Below are positions 32,736 through 41,210 of a stretch of DNA of 51,156 nt, one piece after another. A program made the translations under genes and the position numbers. Every line of letters starts with the position of its first letter. Position 1 is the first letter of the stretch. A model generated the notes under the pieces. It made no database searches. It was not told where the DNA came from and worked only from the letters and a program-made list of their open reading frames with translations. The stretch lies in contig JAEZZG010000023.1 in the NCBI GenBank assembly GCA_023442485.1, positions 1 through 51,156 of the forward strand, written 5' to 3'. Origin of the DNA: Actinomycetes bacterium. Its GTDB lineage: Bacteria > Actinomycetota > Actinomycetes > Propionibacteriales > Propionibacteriaceae.

Positions 32736-35540
32736 ATGGCGACCCGCACGTCTTCCCCAACGCGGCCTCGCAGTGACACCCGGTCTGCCTCGTCTCTGAC
32801 AGGTAGATCAGGACGTCGCGGCACGCCCCGTTCGTCCGGAACTCAACCTCGACAGCCCCGACAGAGGGCAGCCTCCGATGTGGATAAGGCATCGGAGGGG
32901 ACTTCCCCCACGCGCAGACCATCATCGTCGACAGCCAGGTCTGGCAGCGGTTCGCGGCCCAAGAGTGCGACTTCGCGTCAAGGCGCACCCCGTGCATCGA
33001 CTAGATCGGGTAATCCAGTGACGAAATCGACGAGAAAATCCCCCTCGACGCGCTCATCATCCTCGCGCGGGCGGAAGAACCGTACAACCGCTGCGCCACG
33101 CACCAATATGGTCGGGCGTGCTTTAGCGAAACTGTGGAAGGGGATCGCTTCTGGTTTGGGGCGCGGCGTCCGTCGTCTCGGCGTCGTCGCTCGCGACATC
33201 CCCGCAGAGGCCCTGCGTGACGGTGCCGGTCTCGGCCTACTCGTCGCCGCCGTTTTAGTCATCGCTGAGTTCTGGTTCGGCATCCCCGGGCCAGTCGGCA
33301 AGGCCCTCCATATCGGAGTCGCCACCATCTTCGGGGTTTCCGCATATGCCCTCCCCATCGTCTTACTGTTGATGTCGTGGCGCACCTTACGCAATCCCGA
33401 GGCCAACGGTCCCGCCGGGCGTCAAATCGTCGGCTGGTCTTTCTTCGGATTCGGGGTCCTCGGCGTCATCAACGTCATGAAATCAGTTCCCGGACCCGAT
33501 CAACCAGAGGCGATGCGCGGAGCTGGCGGCATCCTCGGCTTCATCCCGTCCTCCATGTTCACCGAGATCGTCCCCGCATGGGTTGCCGGAATCCTCCTCT
33601 CCGTGCTGGCGATTTTTGGCCTCCTCGTCATCGTCGGCAGACCCCTCTACCAGATCTACTACGACATTCAAGACTTCTTCGGCCAGTTCACCGGCGAGCG
33701 CCGCCAATCGGCTGACTCCCTCGAATACGGCGTCGACGCCGCCTACGACACCCCACTGATCGAAGACCAAGATCTCAACGACTTCGAGGGCAATGACGAG
33801 CTGACCATGGCGGTTCCGGCAGATCGCGCCAACGACGCCGGACACCAATCCAACCCCGGACAGGGCGGGACCCCATTTGAAGACTTCGCCAAACTCTACG
33901 ATGACGACCCGTCCAGCTCCACCCCTAGCTCCGGTGACTCAACCACGGCGAGCCGAGCCGGGGTGCCATACGCGATGGGCGCGGCCAATGCCTCCGAGCC
34001 CGAACCCGTTAAAATCCCCGCCCCACCGCTAGACACCCCTCCCGTCAGGGTCGAACAGCTTCAACTCACTGCAGACGTCCAATACGTCACCCCTGATTTG
34101 GAGCTACTCAAACACGGCACCGTCCCACAAAAGAGGACCGCAGCCTCCGATGAGATCGTCATGTCGTTGCAGACTGTGCTAGACGAGTTTGAGATTGATG
34201 CAGCCGTCACCGGCTATACCCGAGGCCCGACCGTCACCCGCTACGAAGTGGAGCTGGGCAACGCCGTCAAGGTGGAGAAGGTCACCGCGCTATCCAAGAA
34301 CATCGCCTATGCGGTCGCCTCTCCCGAGGTGCGGATTCTGTCCCCAATCCCGGGTAAGTCGGCGATCGGCATCGAGATTCCTAATCGCGACAAGGAGATC
34401 GTCTCCCTCGGTGATGTGCTGCGCTCCAACAAGGCACGCAGTAACCACAATCCGCTCATGGTCGGTCTCGGCAAGGACGTCGAGGGTGGATTCGTCCTGG
34501 CAAATATCGCCAAGATGCCCCACTTGCTAGTGGCCGGGGCTACTGGCTCGGGGAAGTCCTCCTTCGTCAACTCGATGATTACCTCGATCATGATGCGCGC
34601 AACTCCGGACGAGGTGAGGCTGCTGCTCGTTGACCCGAAACGGGTTGAGCTCAACCACTACGAGGGGATCCCGCACCTGGTCACCCCGATCATCACCAAC
34701 GCAAAGAAGGCTGCCGAGGCGCTGCAGTGGGTGGTCAAGGAGATGGACCAACGCTACGACGACCTGGCCGCCTTTGGGTTCCGCCATGTTGATGATTTCA
34801 ACAAGGCGATTCGTGCCGGCAAGGTGGTTTTGCCTGAGGGGTCACAGCGCCGTCTCGACCCGTATCCCTATCTCGTCGTCGTTGTCGATGAGTTGGCCGA
34901 TCTGATGATGGTTGCCCCGCGCGACGTCGAAGACTCGATCGTGAGAATCACTCAGCTCGCCCGTGCAGCCGGTATCCATCTGGTGCTCGCTACCCAACGT
35001 CCGTCCACAGACGTAGTTACCGGCCTGATCAAGGCGAATATTCCTTCGCGGCTGGCCTTCGCCACGTCGTCCATGACGGATTCTCGCGTCATCCTCGATC
35101 AGCCGGGTGCCGAGAAACTGGTGGGACAAGGTGACGGCCTGTTCTTGCCGATGGGGTCATCGAAGCCGGTGCGGGTTCAGGGCTCGTGGGTGTCGGAATC
35201 CGAAGTGCGTCAGGTCGCCGACTTCGTCAAGAAGCAGTGTTCGCCACAGTACCGTGAGGATATTGAGCAAGTCGGAGCTCAAAGCGCGAAGGTTGCCGAG
35301 GACATCGGTGATGATCTTGACTTGGTTCTCGAAGCCGCCCAGCTCGTGGTTGAGTCAGGTTTGGGATCGACATCGATGTTGCAACGCAAGTTGCGCGTCG
35401 GTTTCGCCAAGGCTGGCCGCCTGATGGACATCCTGGAGACGCGCGGCATCGTGGGCCCGTCGGAAGGGTCCAAACCTCGTGAGGTATTGACCACCCTCGA
35501 CGATCTACCCGGCGTCCTGGCATCGCTGCGGGGTGAATAG
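32736..35540 (+). CDS. ftsK: DNA translocase FtsK/SpoIIIE
   Basis: A septal DNA pump that clears DNA from the division site and activates XerCD recombination. A long basic Ser/Arg/Thr-rich tail (about residues 1-125) precedes four hydrophobic segments (about 150-310), then an acidic linker and the motor domain. Walker A is GATGSGKSS near residue 600, and Walker B is VVVVDELADLMM. The C-terminal gamma-type winged helix (LVVESGLGSTSMLQRKLRVG) recognises KOPS-like sequences. It has 934 residues. The 3' end slightly overlaps the open frame leading to rimO. It partners functionally with xerD earlier in the window. Confidence 0.95.
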   Translation: MATRTSSPTRPRSDTRSASSLTGRSGRRGTPRSSGTQPRQPRQRAASDVDKASEGTSPTRRPSSSTARSGSGSRPKSATSRQGAPRASTRSGNPVTKSTRKSPSTRSSSSRGRKNRTTAAPRTNMVGRALAKLWKGIASGLGRGVRRLGVVARDIPAEALRDGAGLGLLVAAVLVIAEFWFGIPGPVGKALHIGVATIFGVSAYALPIVLLLMSWRTLRNPEANGPAGRQIVGWSFFGFGVLGVINVMKSVPGPDQPEAMRGAGGILGFIPSSMFTEIVPAWVAGILLSVLAIFGLLVIVGRPLYQIYYDIQDFFGQFTGERRQSADSLEYGVDAAYDTPLIEDQDLNDFEGNDELTMAVPADRANDAGHQSNPGQGGTPFEDFAKLYDDDPSSSTPSSGDSTTASRAGVPYAMGAANASEPEPVKIPAPPLDTPPVRVEQLQLTADVQYVTPDLELLKHGTVPQKRTAASDEIVMSLQTVLDEFEIDAAVTGYTRGPTVTRYEVELGNAVKVEKVTALSKNIAYAVASPEVRILSPIPGKSAIGIEIPNRDKEIVSLGDVLRSNKARSNHNPLMVGLGKDVEGGFVLANIAKMPHLLVAGATGSGKSSFVNSMITSIMMRATPDEVRLLLVDPKRVELNHYEGIPHLVTPIITNAKKAAEALQWVVKEMDQRYDDLAAFGFRHVDDFNKAIRAGKVVLPEGSQRRLDPYPYLVVVVDELADLMMVAPRDVEDSIVRITQLARAAGIHLVLATQRPSTDVVTGLIKANIPSRLAFATSSMTDSRVILDQPGAEKLVGQGDGLFLPMGSSKPVRVQGSWVSESEVRQVADFVKKQCSPQYREDIEQVGAQSAKVAEDIGDDLDLVLEAAQLVVESGLGSTSMLQRKLRVGFAKAGRLMDILETRGIVGPSEGSKPREVLTTLDDLPGVLASLRGE

Positions 35541-35571
35541 TGTGCACCAGGTAGGTGGAGGTAGTCCTGCC

Positions 35572-37224
35572 ATGCTCAAAGATGTTCTTGAACCGTCGAT
35601 CCACGCAGAAGGAATGCGTCGGGTCAGCGTACATATCGTCACCCTCGGCTGCGCCCGCAACGAGGTTGATTCCGAGGAACTGGCTGCGCGCCTCGATGCT
35701 CAGGAGTGCATCCTGGTTGATGATCCGGCGTTGGCTGACGTCGTAATCGTCAACACCTGCGGTTTCATCGAGCAAGCCAAGAAGGACTCGATTGACACTG
35801 TCTTGGCTGCTGCCGAGACCAAGTCCGGCCGTGGGCACCGAGAGAAAAGTGGCGGTGCCGCAGGTGACAGTGACGCCGGAGGCTCACCAACTCCGAAGGT
35901 GATCGCGGTTGGCTGCCTCGCCCAACGTTACGGCACTGAACTCGCCGAGGCCTTGCCCGAGGCGGACGCGGTGCTTGGTTTTGATGACTATCCCGACATC
36001 GCCGATAAGGTACGCACAGTCCTCGCTGGCGGCAAGGTATCTCCGCCCACCCCTGGTGATCGACGCCAGTTACTGCCGCTGACTCCTGTCTCGCGTCCCG
36101 CCTCTGCTCAGGGGTTGAGTGTGCCCGGCCACAGTCAAGACGTCCGGCTCGATCCGATGTTTGCATCTCCTACAGCACAACCGGCAGCTCCGGCTTTGTC
36201 AGCGCCCTTGGCCGGGTCTTCTTTATCGTCGTCAGCGAGCGCCGTCACCAATACTCCTCTGCCGGGCGCTCCCGCGTCTGGACCGAGGATTCTGCGCACT
36301 CGTCTAGGCAAAGAGCCCTATGCCCCGCTCAAAATCGCGTCGGGATGTGACCGTCGGTGTGCATTCTGTGCGATCCCCGGCTTTCGAGGAGCCTATCTTT
36401 CGCGACCGATGGACGACATTGTTGCCGAAGCCGAGTGGCTGGTCGCCCAGGGTGTGCGCGAGATCATGCTGGTGTCAGAGAACTCGTCCTCCTACGGCAA
36501 AGATTTCTCCGATCCAGACGCGCTGCCTCAGCTATTGAAGCGATTGAATGGTATTGATGACCTGGGGTGGATCAGGGTCTCCTACCTTCAGCCCGCTGAG
36601 ATTCGTCCCGGGCTGGTCTCGACGATGATCGACCTTGATCACGTCGTCAACTATTTCGACCTGAGTTTCCAACACGCGTCAGCTACTGTCTTGCGTCGGA
36701 TGCGCAGGTTTGGGGACCCAGATTCATTCCTTGACCTGATCGGCTCAATTCGCTCACAGGCACCTCAGTCGGGGATTCGCACGAACGTCATCGTCGGATT
36801 CCCCGGCGAAACAGAAGATGACGTGGAGACATTGGCGCAGTTCCTCATCGATGCCCAGCTAGACATCGTAGGGGTTTTCGCCTATTCCGATGAGGACGGG
36901 ACAGAGGCTGCGTCCCTGGACGCTCACATCGATGAGGACGAGATTCTCGCGCGCCGCGACTATATCTCCACCGTCGTGGACGAATTGTGCAACCAGCGAG
37001 CCGAAGATCGCATCGGTGAGCACGGCACGATGATGATAGAGACGATCGGTTCCGAGATTGTTGGGCGCATGGAACACCAAGGCGCGGAGGTGGATGGGAT
37101 CTGCACCTTGGTTGGAGGCGTTGATCATCTCCGTGAGGATTCCCCTCGTCCCGGTGATTTCATCCCAGTCACGATCGTTGGTTCCGACGGTGTGGACATT
37201 TTCGTCGAGTCTAGGTCTGGCTAG
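35572..37224 (+). CDS. rimO: Ribosomal protein S12 methylthiotransferase
   Basis: A radical-SAM enzyme that adds a methylthio group to an Asp of ribosomal protein S12. The N-terminal UPF0004 domain has TLGCARNEVDSEELA, with Cys also in VNTCGF and VGCLAQ. The radical-SAM Cys residues are 259, 263 and 266 (CDRRCAFC). A TRAM domain closes the C-terminus. Between the first two domains there is a Pro/Ala/Ser-rich insert of roughly 75-80 residues, plus a shorter Gly-rich one earlier. ATG 35572 has GGTGGAGG ten bases upstream. GTG 35533 and ATG 35611 are alternatives. Confidence 0.92.
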   Translation: MLKDVLEPSIHAEGMRRVSVHIVTLGCARNEVDSEELAARLDAQECILVDDPALADVVIVNTCGFIEQAKKDSIDTVLAAAETKSGRGHREKSGGAAGDSDAGGSPTPKVIAVGCLAQRYGTELAEALPEADAVLGFDDYPDIADKVRTVLAGGKVSPPTPGDRRQLLPLTPVSRPASAQGLSVPGHSQDVRLDPMFASPTAQPAAPALSAPLAGSSLSSSASAVTNTPLPGAPASGPRILRTRLGKEPYAPLKIASGCDRRCAFCAIPGFRGAYLSRPMDDIVAEAEWLVAQGVREIMLVSENSSSYGKDFSDPDALPQLLKRLNGIDDLGWIRVSYLQPAEIRPGLVSTMIDLDHVVNYFDLSFQHASATVLRRMRRFGDPDSFLDLIGSIRSQAPQSGIRTNVIVGFPGETEDDVETLAQFLIDAQLDIVGVFAYSDEDGTEAASLDAHIDEDEILARRDYISTVVDELCNQRAEDRIGEHGTMMIETIGSEIVGRMEHQGAEVDGICTLVGGVDHLREDSPRPGDFIPVTIVGSDGVDIFVESRSG

Positions 37225-37415
37225 CTGTTTTCATGCCGTGGTCGAGGTGACCTGGCCGATGCTGTCCATTTTTTGCTTTTCCGGCATAGGATGGGAGCGG
37301 ATCGCGACGTAGTGAGGAAGTTTGGGCAGGTCCACATCAGTGAGTGGCTGCCTGAAGAATCGTCTTGGTGAGAAGGACATTAACGGATTACCGGAAGGCT
37401 TGAGGAGGTTTCCCA

Positions 37416-37976
37416 ATGGTTGGGTCAAAGGTCAATATCCCCAATTTGCTGACAACCTTGCGTCTGATCCTGGTCCCGTTCATCTTCGGTTTCCTCCTTG
37501 CTTTTCCTCATGACGGCACCTGGCGCACCGTCACGATGATCCTGTTCATGATTGCCGTCTTTACTGACTATTTGGACGGCCAAATTGCCAGACGCAATAA
37601 CCTCGTCACCGATTTCGGTAAGTTATGGGACCCTGTCGCCGACAAATTCATGACGGGGATGGCTTTCATCGGATTGTCGATTCTGTCCGAGCTGTGGTGG
37701 TGGGTCACGGTCGTCGTGATGGTCCGCGAGATCGGCATTACCTTATTGCGGGAGTGGTTACGCAAACGCCAGATCATCATGCCTGCTAATCGCGGCGGCA
37801 AACTCAAGACGATGATGCAATCCTTAGCCTTGACGATGTTCATCTTCGGTTTGTGGCGCACCCCGACCTGGTTTGATTGGATCGCCTACATCGCCATGGG
37901 TATCGCCGTGGCGCTGACCATCGTCTCAGGTGTGATTTATCTCATCGAGACTCGCCGTAATTTCCGCCAGAGGTAG
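37416..37976 (+). CDS. pgsA: CDP-diacylglycerol--glycerol-3-phosphate 3-phosphatidyltransferase
   Basis: Makes phosphatidylglycerol phosphate in the membrane. The CDP-alcohol phosphotransferase motif is intact in DYLDGQIARRNN...DFGKLWDPVADK, with the catalytic Asp residues. Several membrane segments follow. It has 186 residues. AGGAGG lies seven bases before ATG 37416. It sits between rimO and cinA, a typical actinobacterial arrangement, and is two bases upstream of cinA. A different head group, such as inositol phosphate, is less likely given context. Confidence 0.92.
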   Translation: MVGSKVNIPNLLTTLRLILVPFIFGFLLAFPHDGTWRTVTMILFMIAVFTDYLDGQIARRNNLVTDFGKLWDPVADKFMTGMAFIGLSILSELWWWVTVVVMVREIGITLLREWLRKRQIIMPANRGGKLKTMMQSLALTMFIFGLWRTPTWFDWIAYIAMGIAVALTIVSGVIYLIETRRNFRQR

Positions 37977-37978
37977 TC

Positions 37979-38539
37979 GTGTCCGGCGCCAAGACAGCAG
38001 ATCACCCTCTGGGTAAGGGACTCGTCAGCGGTAAAGCGAATCTGGCTGAGGCGGCGAAACGGCTCATCCTCCAGTGCAGCCAGCAGGACTTGAGTCTGGC
38101 AACCTGCGAGTCTCTCACGGGTGGGGGAGTCGGGGAGGTGTTGACGTCTGTCTCCGGTGCGTCGGCGGTCTATCGCGGAGGTTTGATCACCTATTCATCC
38201 GAGCTCAAATCCTCGCTGGCTGGGGTGGACGCCGCCTATATCGAAGCTCACGGTGTGATCAACGAGGTGACCGCTGTCTCGATGGCACGCGGGTGCGCTG
38301 AGCGTTGTGGGGCCGATCTCGGGCTGGCGACGACTGGGGTTGCAGGCCCCGATCCTCAAGACGGTCACCAGCCGGGGGATGTGTGGATTGCGGTGCATCA
38401 TCGCCAGTCGAGAAAAGCCTGGACGGATCACCTGGATTTGGCGGGGGAGAGAGGCGACATTCGCGACTACACCGTCTATCACATATTGAGGCTGGCTCTT
38501 GACGTCGTAATGGGCGAACTCAGTGAGGGCCGTGACTGA
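37979..38539 (+). CDS. cinA: CinA C-terminal-type nicotinamide-nucleotide amidohydrolase
   Basis: Only the CinA C-terminal (PncC) domain is present. It deamidates nicotinamide mononucleotide in NAD recycling. Motifs include ATCESLTGGGVGEVLTSVSG, YRGGLITYSSELK and TTGVAGPDPQDGHQPG. It has 186 residues and a GTG start two bases after pgsA. The stop codon lies inside a small 9-base tandem repeat. In actinobacteria this short form usually sits between pgsA and recA-linked genes, as here. Confidence 0.92.
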   Translation: MSGAKTADHPLGKGLVSGKANLAEAAKRLILQCSQQDLSLATCESLTGGGVGEVLTSVSGASAVYRGGLITYSSELKSSLAGVDAAYIEAHGVINEVTAVSMARGCAERCGADLGLATTGVAGPDPQDGHQPGDVWIAVHHRQSRKAWTDHLDLAGERGDIRDYTVYHILRLALDVVMGELSEGRD

Positions 38540-38561
38540 CGCGACTGACGTAACTGACGTG
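38535..38561. repeat. Three 9-base tandem units at the cinA stop
   Basis: ACTGACG recurs at 38535, 38544 and 38553, with two variable bases between. The first copy contains the cinA stop codon. Probably replication slippage. Confidence 0.6.
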
Positions 38562-38587
38562 ACCGTGGTGCGCGTCATGGGCATCGT

Positions 38588-38613
38588 GGGCGTCGGCATC
38601 GTTGTCGACGCCC
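38588..38613. terminator. Hairpin between convergent cinA and the DeoR gene
   Basis: GGGCGTCG (38588-38595) pairs with CGACGCCC (38606-38613) around a 10-base loop. No T-tract is present on either strand. Its position between convergent genes suggests a bidirectional stop. Confidence 0.45.
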
Positions 38614-38645
38614 AAAGCTGAACGGCGTCACAGGCAGGGATGGGG

Positions 38646-39452
38646 CTACTTTGCGTCTTCGTGGACAGGGACGACGATGACTTGCACGCCCTTGCGTCGA
38701 ATCGCTGCGATCTCAGCCGGATCGGCTGACGAATCCGTCACCAGGAGGTCAATGTCGGTGATCTTGGCGCTCTGTGCCGCTTGAACCTCACCGATCTTGG
38801 AGCCATCTGCGACGGCGATGACGTTTTGGGCCGAGCGGATCATCGCGTTATTTGTATTCGCCTCGATCTGATCATAGGTAGTCACGCCACCTTCAGCAGA
38901 GACCCCGTCAGAGCCAAGCACCGCCGTGCCTACCGATACTTGCTGGAAGGTGTGCTCGGCGAGTGAACCGACCATCTCTAGAGACTGGTAGCGCAACACG
39001 CCGCCGGTGACGAGGACACGGGTCTGGCCGTGTTCGGCAGCTTCAAGGGCGAGGGAGACAGAGTTGGTGACGATGGTGAGATCTTTGCGGTGTGCGACGG
39101 AATCGAGCACATCTGAAATGGTGGTGCCGCCGTTGAGGGCGAGGATGTGTTGGCCGGCTGGGATGCGTTTGCCGACTTCGTGTGCGATGGCCTTCTTGGC
39201 TCGGGAGTTGCGTTTGTCACGAAGGCTGAGCGGAAGTTCGATGCGTTGAGCGAGTTTGCAGACGCCACCGTGCATCCGCGAGACCAAGCCTTGGTCGGCG
39301 AGTTTGGCGACATCGCGGCGGATGGTGGCTGCCGAAGCGTCTAGGAGAACCGTGAGTTCATTGAGGTCGATGGAACCCCTCTCGTCGAGGATTTGAAGGA
39401 GTTTGACCATTCGGCGCGAACGTTTTGCAGACGGTGTCGAAGACGCAATCAT
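38646..39452 (-). CDS. DeoR-family transcriptional regulator
   Basis: A sugar-phosphate-responsive repressor type. The N-terminal helix-turn-helix (about residues 15-60) includes LLQILDERGSIDLNELTVLL and ASAATIRRDVAKLADQGLVSRMHGG. The C-terminal sensor domain has LNGGTTISDV and the late VADGSKIG. It has 268 residues. The ATG is preceded by TATTTT seven bases upstream, implying a leaderless mRNA. It is divergent from the DUF3046 gene and not next to any sugar operon, so its targets are unknown. Confidence 0.88.
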   Translation of the reverse strand: MIASSTPSAKRSRRMVKLLQILDERGSIDLNELTVLLDASAATIRRDVAKLADQGLVSRMHGGVCKLAQRIELPLSLRDKRNSRAKKAIAHEVGKRIPAGQHILALNGGTTISDVLDSVAHRKDLTIVTNSVSLALEAAEHGQTRVLVTGGVLRYQSLEMVGSLAEHTFQQVSVGTAVLGSDGVSAEGGVTTYDQIEANTNNAMIRSAQNVIAVADGSKIGEVQAAQSAKITDIDLLVTDSSADPAEIAAIRRKGVQVIVVPVHEDAK

Positions 39453-39459
39453 GACCCAG

Positions 39460-39465
39460 AAAATA
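39460..39465 (-). promoter_or_regulatory. -10 element TATTTT of the DeoR-family gene
   Basis: On the minus strand TATTTT ends seven bases before ATG 39452, with a weak -35 CTGCAA 17 bases further upstream. Confidence 0.5.
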
Positions 39466-39535
39466 CCGTAATCTGCCGAAGTTTGCAGTAAAGCTGATTG
39501 ACTCCCGTTAACTTCCTTGAAGTTGTGCGATGTCG

Positions 39536-39541
39536 TATCTT
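39536..39541 (+). promoter_or_regulatory. -10 element TATCTT of the DUF3046 gene
   Basis: TATCTT ends six bases before ATG 39548. The divergent DeoR-family promoter lies about 70 bases away. Confidence 0.55.
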
Positions 39542-39547
39542 TGTCTC

Positions 39548-39742
39548 ATGCGTGAGGCAGAACTATGGACCCGGCTCAACCAGGCACTTGGCGAGGCCTA
39601 CGCGCGGGTCTGGACGCAGCAGATGGCGTTGCGTGAACTTGGTGGTCGAACTGTCCAAGAAGCTCTCGAAGCCGGGATGGACTACAAAACCATTTGGCGT
39701 GCTTGCTGGGTGGAGCTGGAACTGCCGGCTCGCGATCGCTAG
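39548..39742 (+). CDS. DUF3046 family protein
   Basis: A 64-residue actinobacterial protein of unknown function, commonly encoded just upstream of recA. The family hallmark LRELGGRTVQEALEAGMDYKT continues into IWRACWVELELP, and the chain begins MREAELWTRLNQALGEAYA. ATG 39548 is supported by the leaderless-type promoter and by agreement with the family's N-terminus. An upstream start at 39530 would precede the promoter-defined start. The protein appears all-helical. No function can be assigned. Confidence 0.88.
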   Translation: MREAELWTRLNQALGEAYARVWTQQMALRELGGRTVQEALEAGMDYKTIWRACWVELELPARDR

Positions 39743-39829
39743 TCACCCCAAAGCTCCTCTGCTACCTGTCACGACTAGATGCAACCAGGTTAGTTTTTAG
39801 CGTCCTTTACATGTCGTTATCTGCCGTGT

Positions 39830-39858
39830 TTGGAAAAATCAACCCCATCAACTATTAT
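39830..39858 (+). promoter_or_regulatory. recA promoter (TTGGAA-17-TATTAT)
   Basis: TTGGAA at 39830-39835 and TATTAT at 39853-39858 are 17 bases apart. Both are close to the sigma-70-type consensus. The LexA box overlaps the last base of the -10 and the start site. Confidence 0.7.
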
Positions 39859-39873
39859 CGAACAAGTGTTCGA
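39858..39873. promoter_or_regulatory. LexA (SOS) box TCGAAC-AAGT-GTTCGA
   Basis: A perfect 16-base dyad of the Gram-positive/actinobacterial SOS type. It overlaps the predicted recA start site, so LexA would block transcription until DNA damage. Confidence 0.88.
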
Positions 39874-39972
39874 GTATGGGTGTTGGGGTGTGTTTCCACA
39901 CCTTCGATATGCATGCGGCAACCTAGTCGCGAGCGCAGATAGTATTGACAAGGAGTTCACTGCGTGACGCGT

Positions 39973-39999
39973 CCTTACTGGCTGGGTCTGCCAGTAAGG
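39973..39999 (+). promoter_or_regulatory. 10-bp hairpin in the recA leader
   Basis: CCTTACTGGC (39973-39982) and GCCAGTAAGG (39990-39999) pair perfectly around a 7-base loop. It lies about 78 bases before the recA ATG and has no T-tract. It may stabilise the mRNA or control its translation. Confidence 0.55.
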
Positions 40000-40076
40000 G
40001 TAGTCGCTGGTGTGATCTCGGGCAGTTTGACAGTTTCGTCAGGTTGCATCCAGGTAACCAGACGTGAGAGGACAAC

Positions 40077-41180
40077 ATGGCAAAGGTTAATCAGGTCCGA
40101 AGGCTGGATCCAGATCGCTCAATTGAAGACCGGAAACGTGCTCTTGAGGCGGCCCTCAGCCAGATCGAGAAAGATCTCGGCAAAGGCGCGGTGATGCGTC
40201 TGGGCGATAAGTCTCAACAGCGCATTGATGTCATCTCGACTGGCTCTATCGCGCTCGACTTAGCCCTCGGCGTCGGTGGTCTTCCGCGCGGACGCATTAT
40301 CGAGGTCTTTGGCCCAGAATCCTCAGGTAAGACGACGGTGGCTCTCCATGCGATTGCGTCTGCACAGCGAGACGGCGGTATCTGCGCCTTCATCGACGCC
40401 GAACATGCTCTCGATCCGGTTTACGCCCGCAACCTCGGTGTCGACACCGATTCCTTGTTGATTTCTCAGCCCGACAATGGCGAACAAGCTCTGGCTATCG
40501 CTGACACCTTGATCCGCTCCGGTGCTTTGGCCTTGATTGTTATCGACTCGGTTGCCGCCTTGACCCCTCGCGCAGAAATTGAAGGGGAGATGGGTGATTC
40601 ACACGTCGGTTTGCACGCTCGATTGATGAGCCAAGCCCTTCGCAAAATGACCGGCGCGTTGAATGTCTCTGGAACCACCGCGATTTTCATCAATCAGCTT
40701 CGCGAAAAGATCGGTGTGATGTTCGGCAGTCCAGAGACGACGACTGGTGGTCGCGCACTGAAGTTCTATGCCTCGGTTCGACTCGATGTTCGCCGCCAGG
40801 AACAACTCAAAGACGGTTCCGAGTTGGTTGGCAATCACACCCGCGTCAAGGTTGTGAAGAATAAGATCGCCCCGCCGTTCAAGTTAGCTGAGTTCGACAT
40901 CCTCTACGGAAAAGGAATCTCCCGTGAAGGCAGCCTGATCGATCTCGGTGTCGAGAACGGTCTCATCCGCAAGGCTGGCGCTTGGTACACCTATGACGGC
41001 AATCAGTTAGGTCAAGGGAAGGAGAATGCCCGCAACTTCCTGATCGAAAATCCCGAGATTGCCGACGAGATTGACACCAAGATTCGTGCCAAAGTTGGTT
41101 TGATCCCAGGTGACATGGAGGGAATCGATCCAGTCACGGGTGAAGTCCTCGACCCAGGGGCCCAGAACGCTGGTAACTAA
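40077..41180 (+). CDS. recA: Recombinase RecA
   Basis: The central strand-exchange protein in homologous recombination and trigger of LexA self-cleavage. Walker A is GPESSGKTT near residue 80. LIVIDSVAALTPRAEIEGEM contains Walker B and loop L1. Loop L2 follows INQLREKIGVMFGSPETTTG. It has 367 residues, with no intein. RBS GAGAGGA precedes ATG 40077. It is controlled by the upstream LexA box and followed by recX. Confidence 0.97.
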   Translation: MAKVNQVRRLDPDRSIEDRKRALEAALSQIEKDLGKGAVMRLGDKSQQRIDVISTGSIALDLALGVGGLPRGRIIEVFGPESSGKTTVALHAIASAQRDGGICAFIDAEHALDPVYARNLGVDTDSLLISQPDNGEQALAIADTLIRSGALALIVIDSVAALTPRAEIEGEMGDSHVGLHARLMSQALRKMTGALNVSGTTAIFINQLREKIGVMFGSPETTTGGRALKFYASVRLDVRRQEQLKDGSELVGNHTRVKVVKNKIAPPFKLAEFDILYGKGISREGSLIDLGVENGLIRKAGAWYTYDGNQLGQGKENARNFLIENPEIADEIDTKIRAKVGLIPGDMEGIDPVTGEVLDPGAQNAGN

Positions 41181-41210
41181 CCGCGATTCGTCTTCATTCT
41201 TGGAGCCACG

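Larger units (their letters stand above)
39743..40076. other. Long regulatory region upstream of recA
   Basis: 334 bases without a convincing gene. It contains a promoter (39830-39858), a LexA box (39858-39873), a second possible -10 TAGTAT at 39940-39945, a perfect 10-bp hairpin (39973-39999) and the recA ribosome binding site. A GTG-started frame at 39964 with AGGAG upstream runs out of frame into recA and is not called. Confidence 0.7.

Noticed and set aside
39964..40194. GTG-started frame with AGGAG overlapping the recA start
   Set aside because: It runs out of frame 118 bases into recA with no recognisable protein. It is kept only as a possible regulatory upstream frame.
40077..41180. 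Intein in recA, as in some actinobacteria
   Set aside because: The RecA sequence is continuous at normal length with all motifs uninterrupted.
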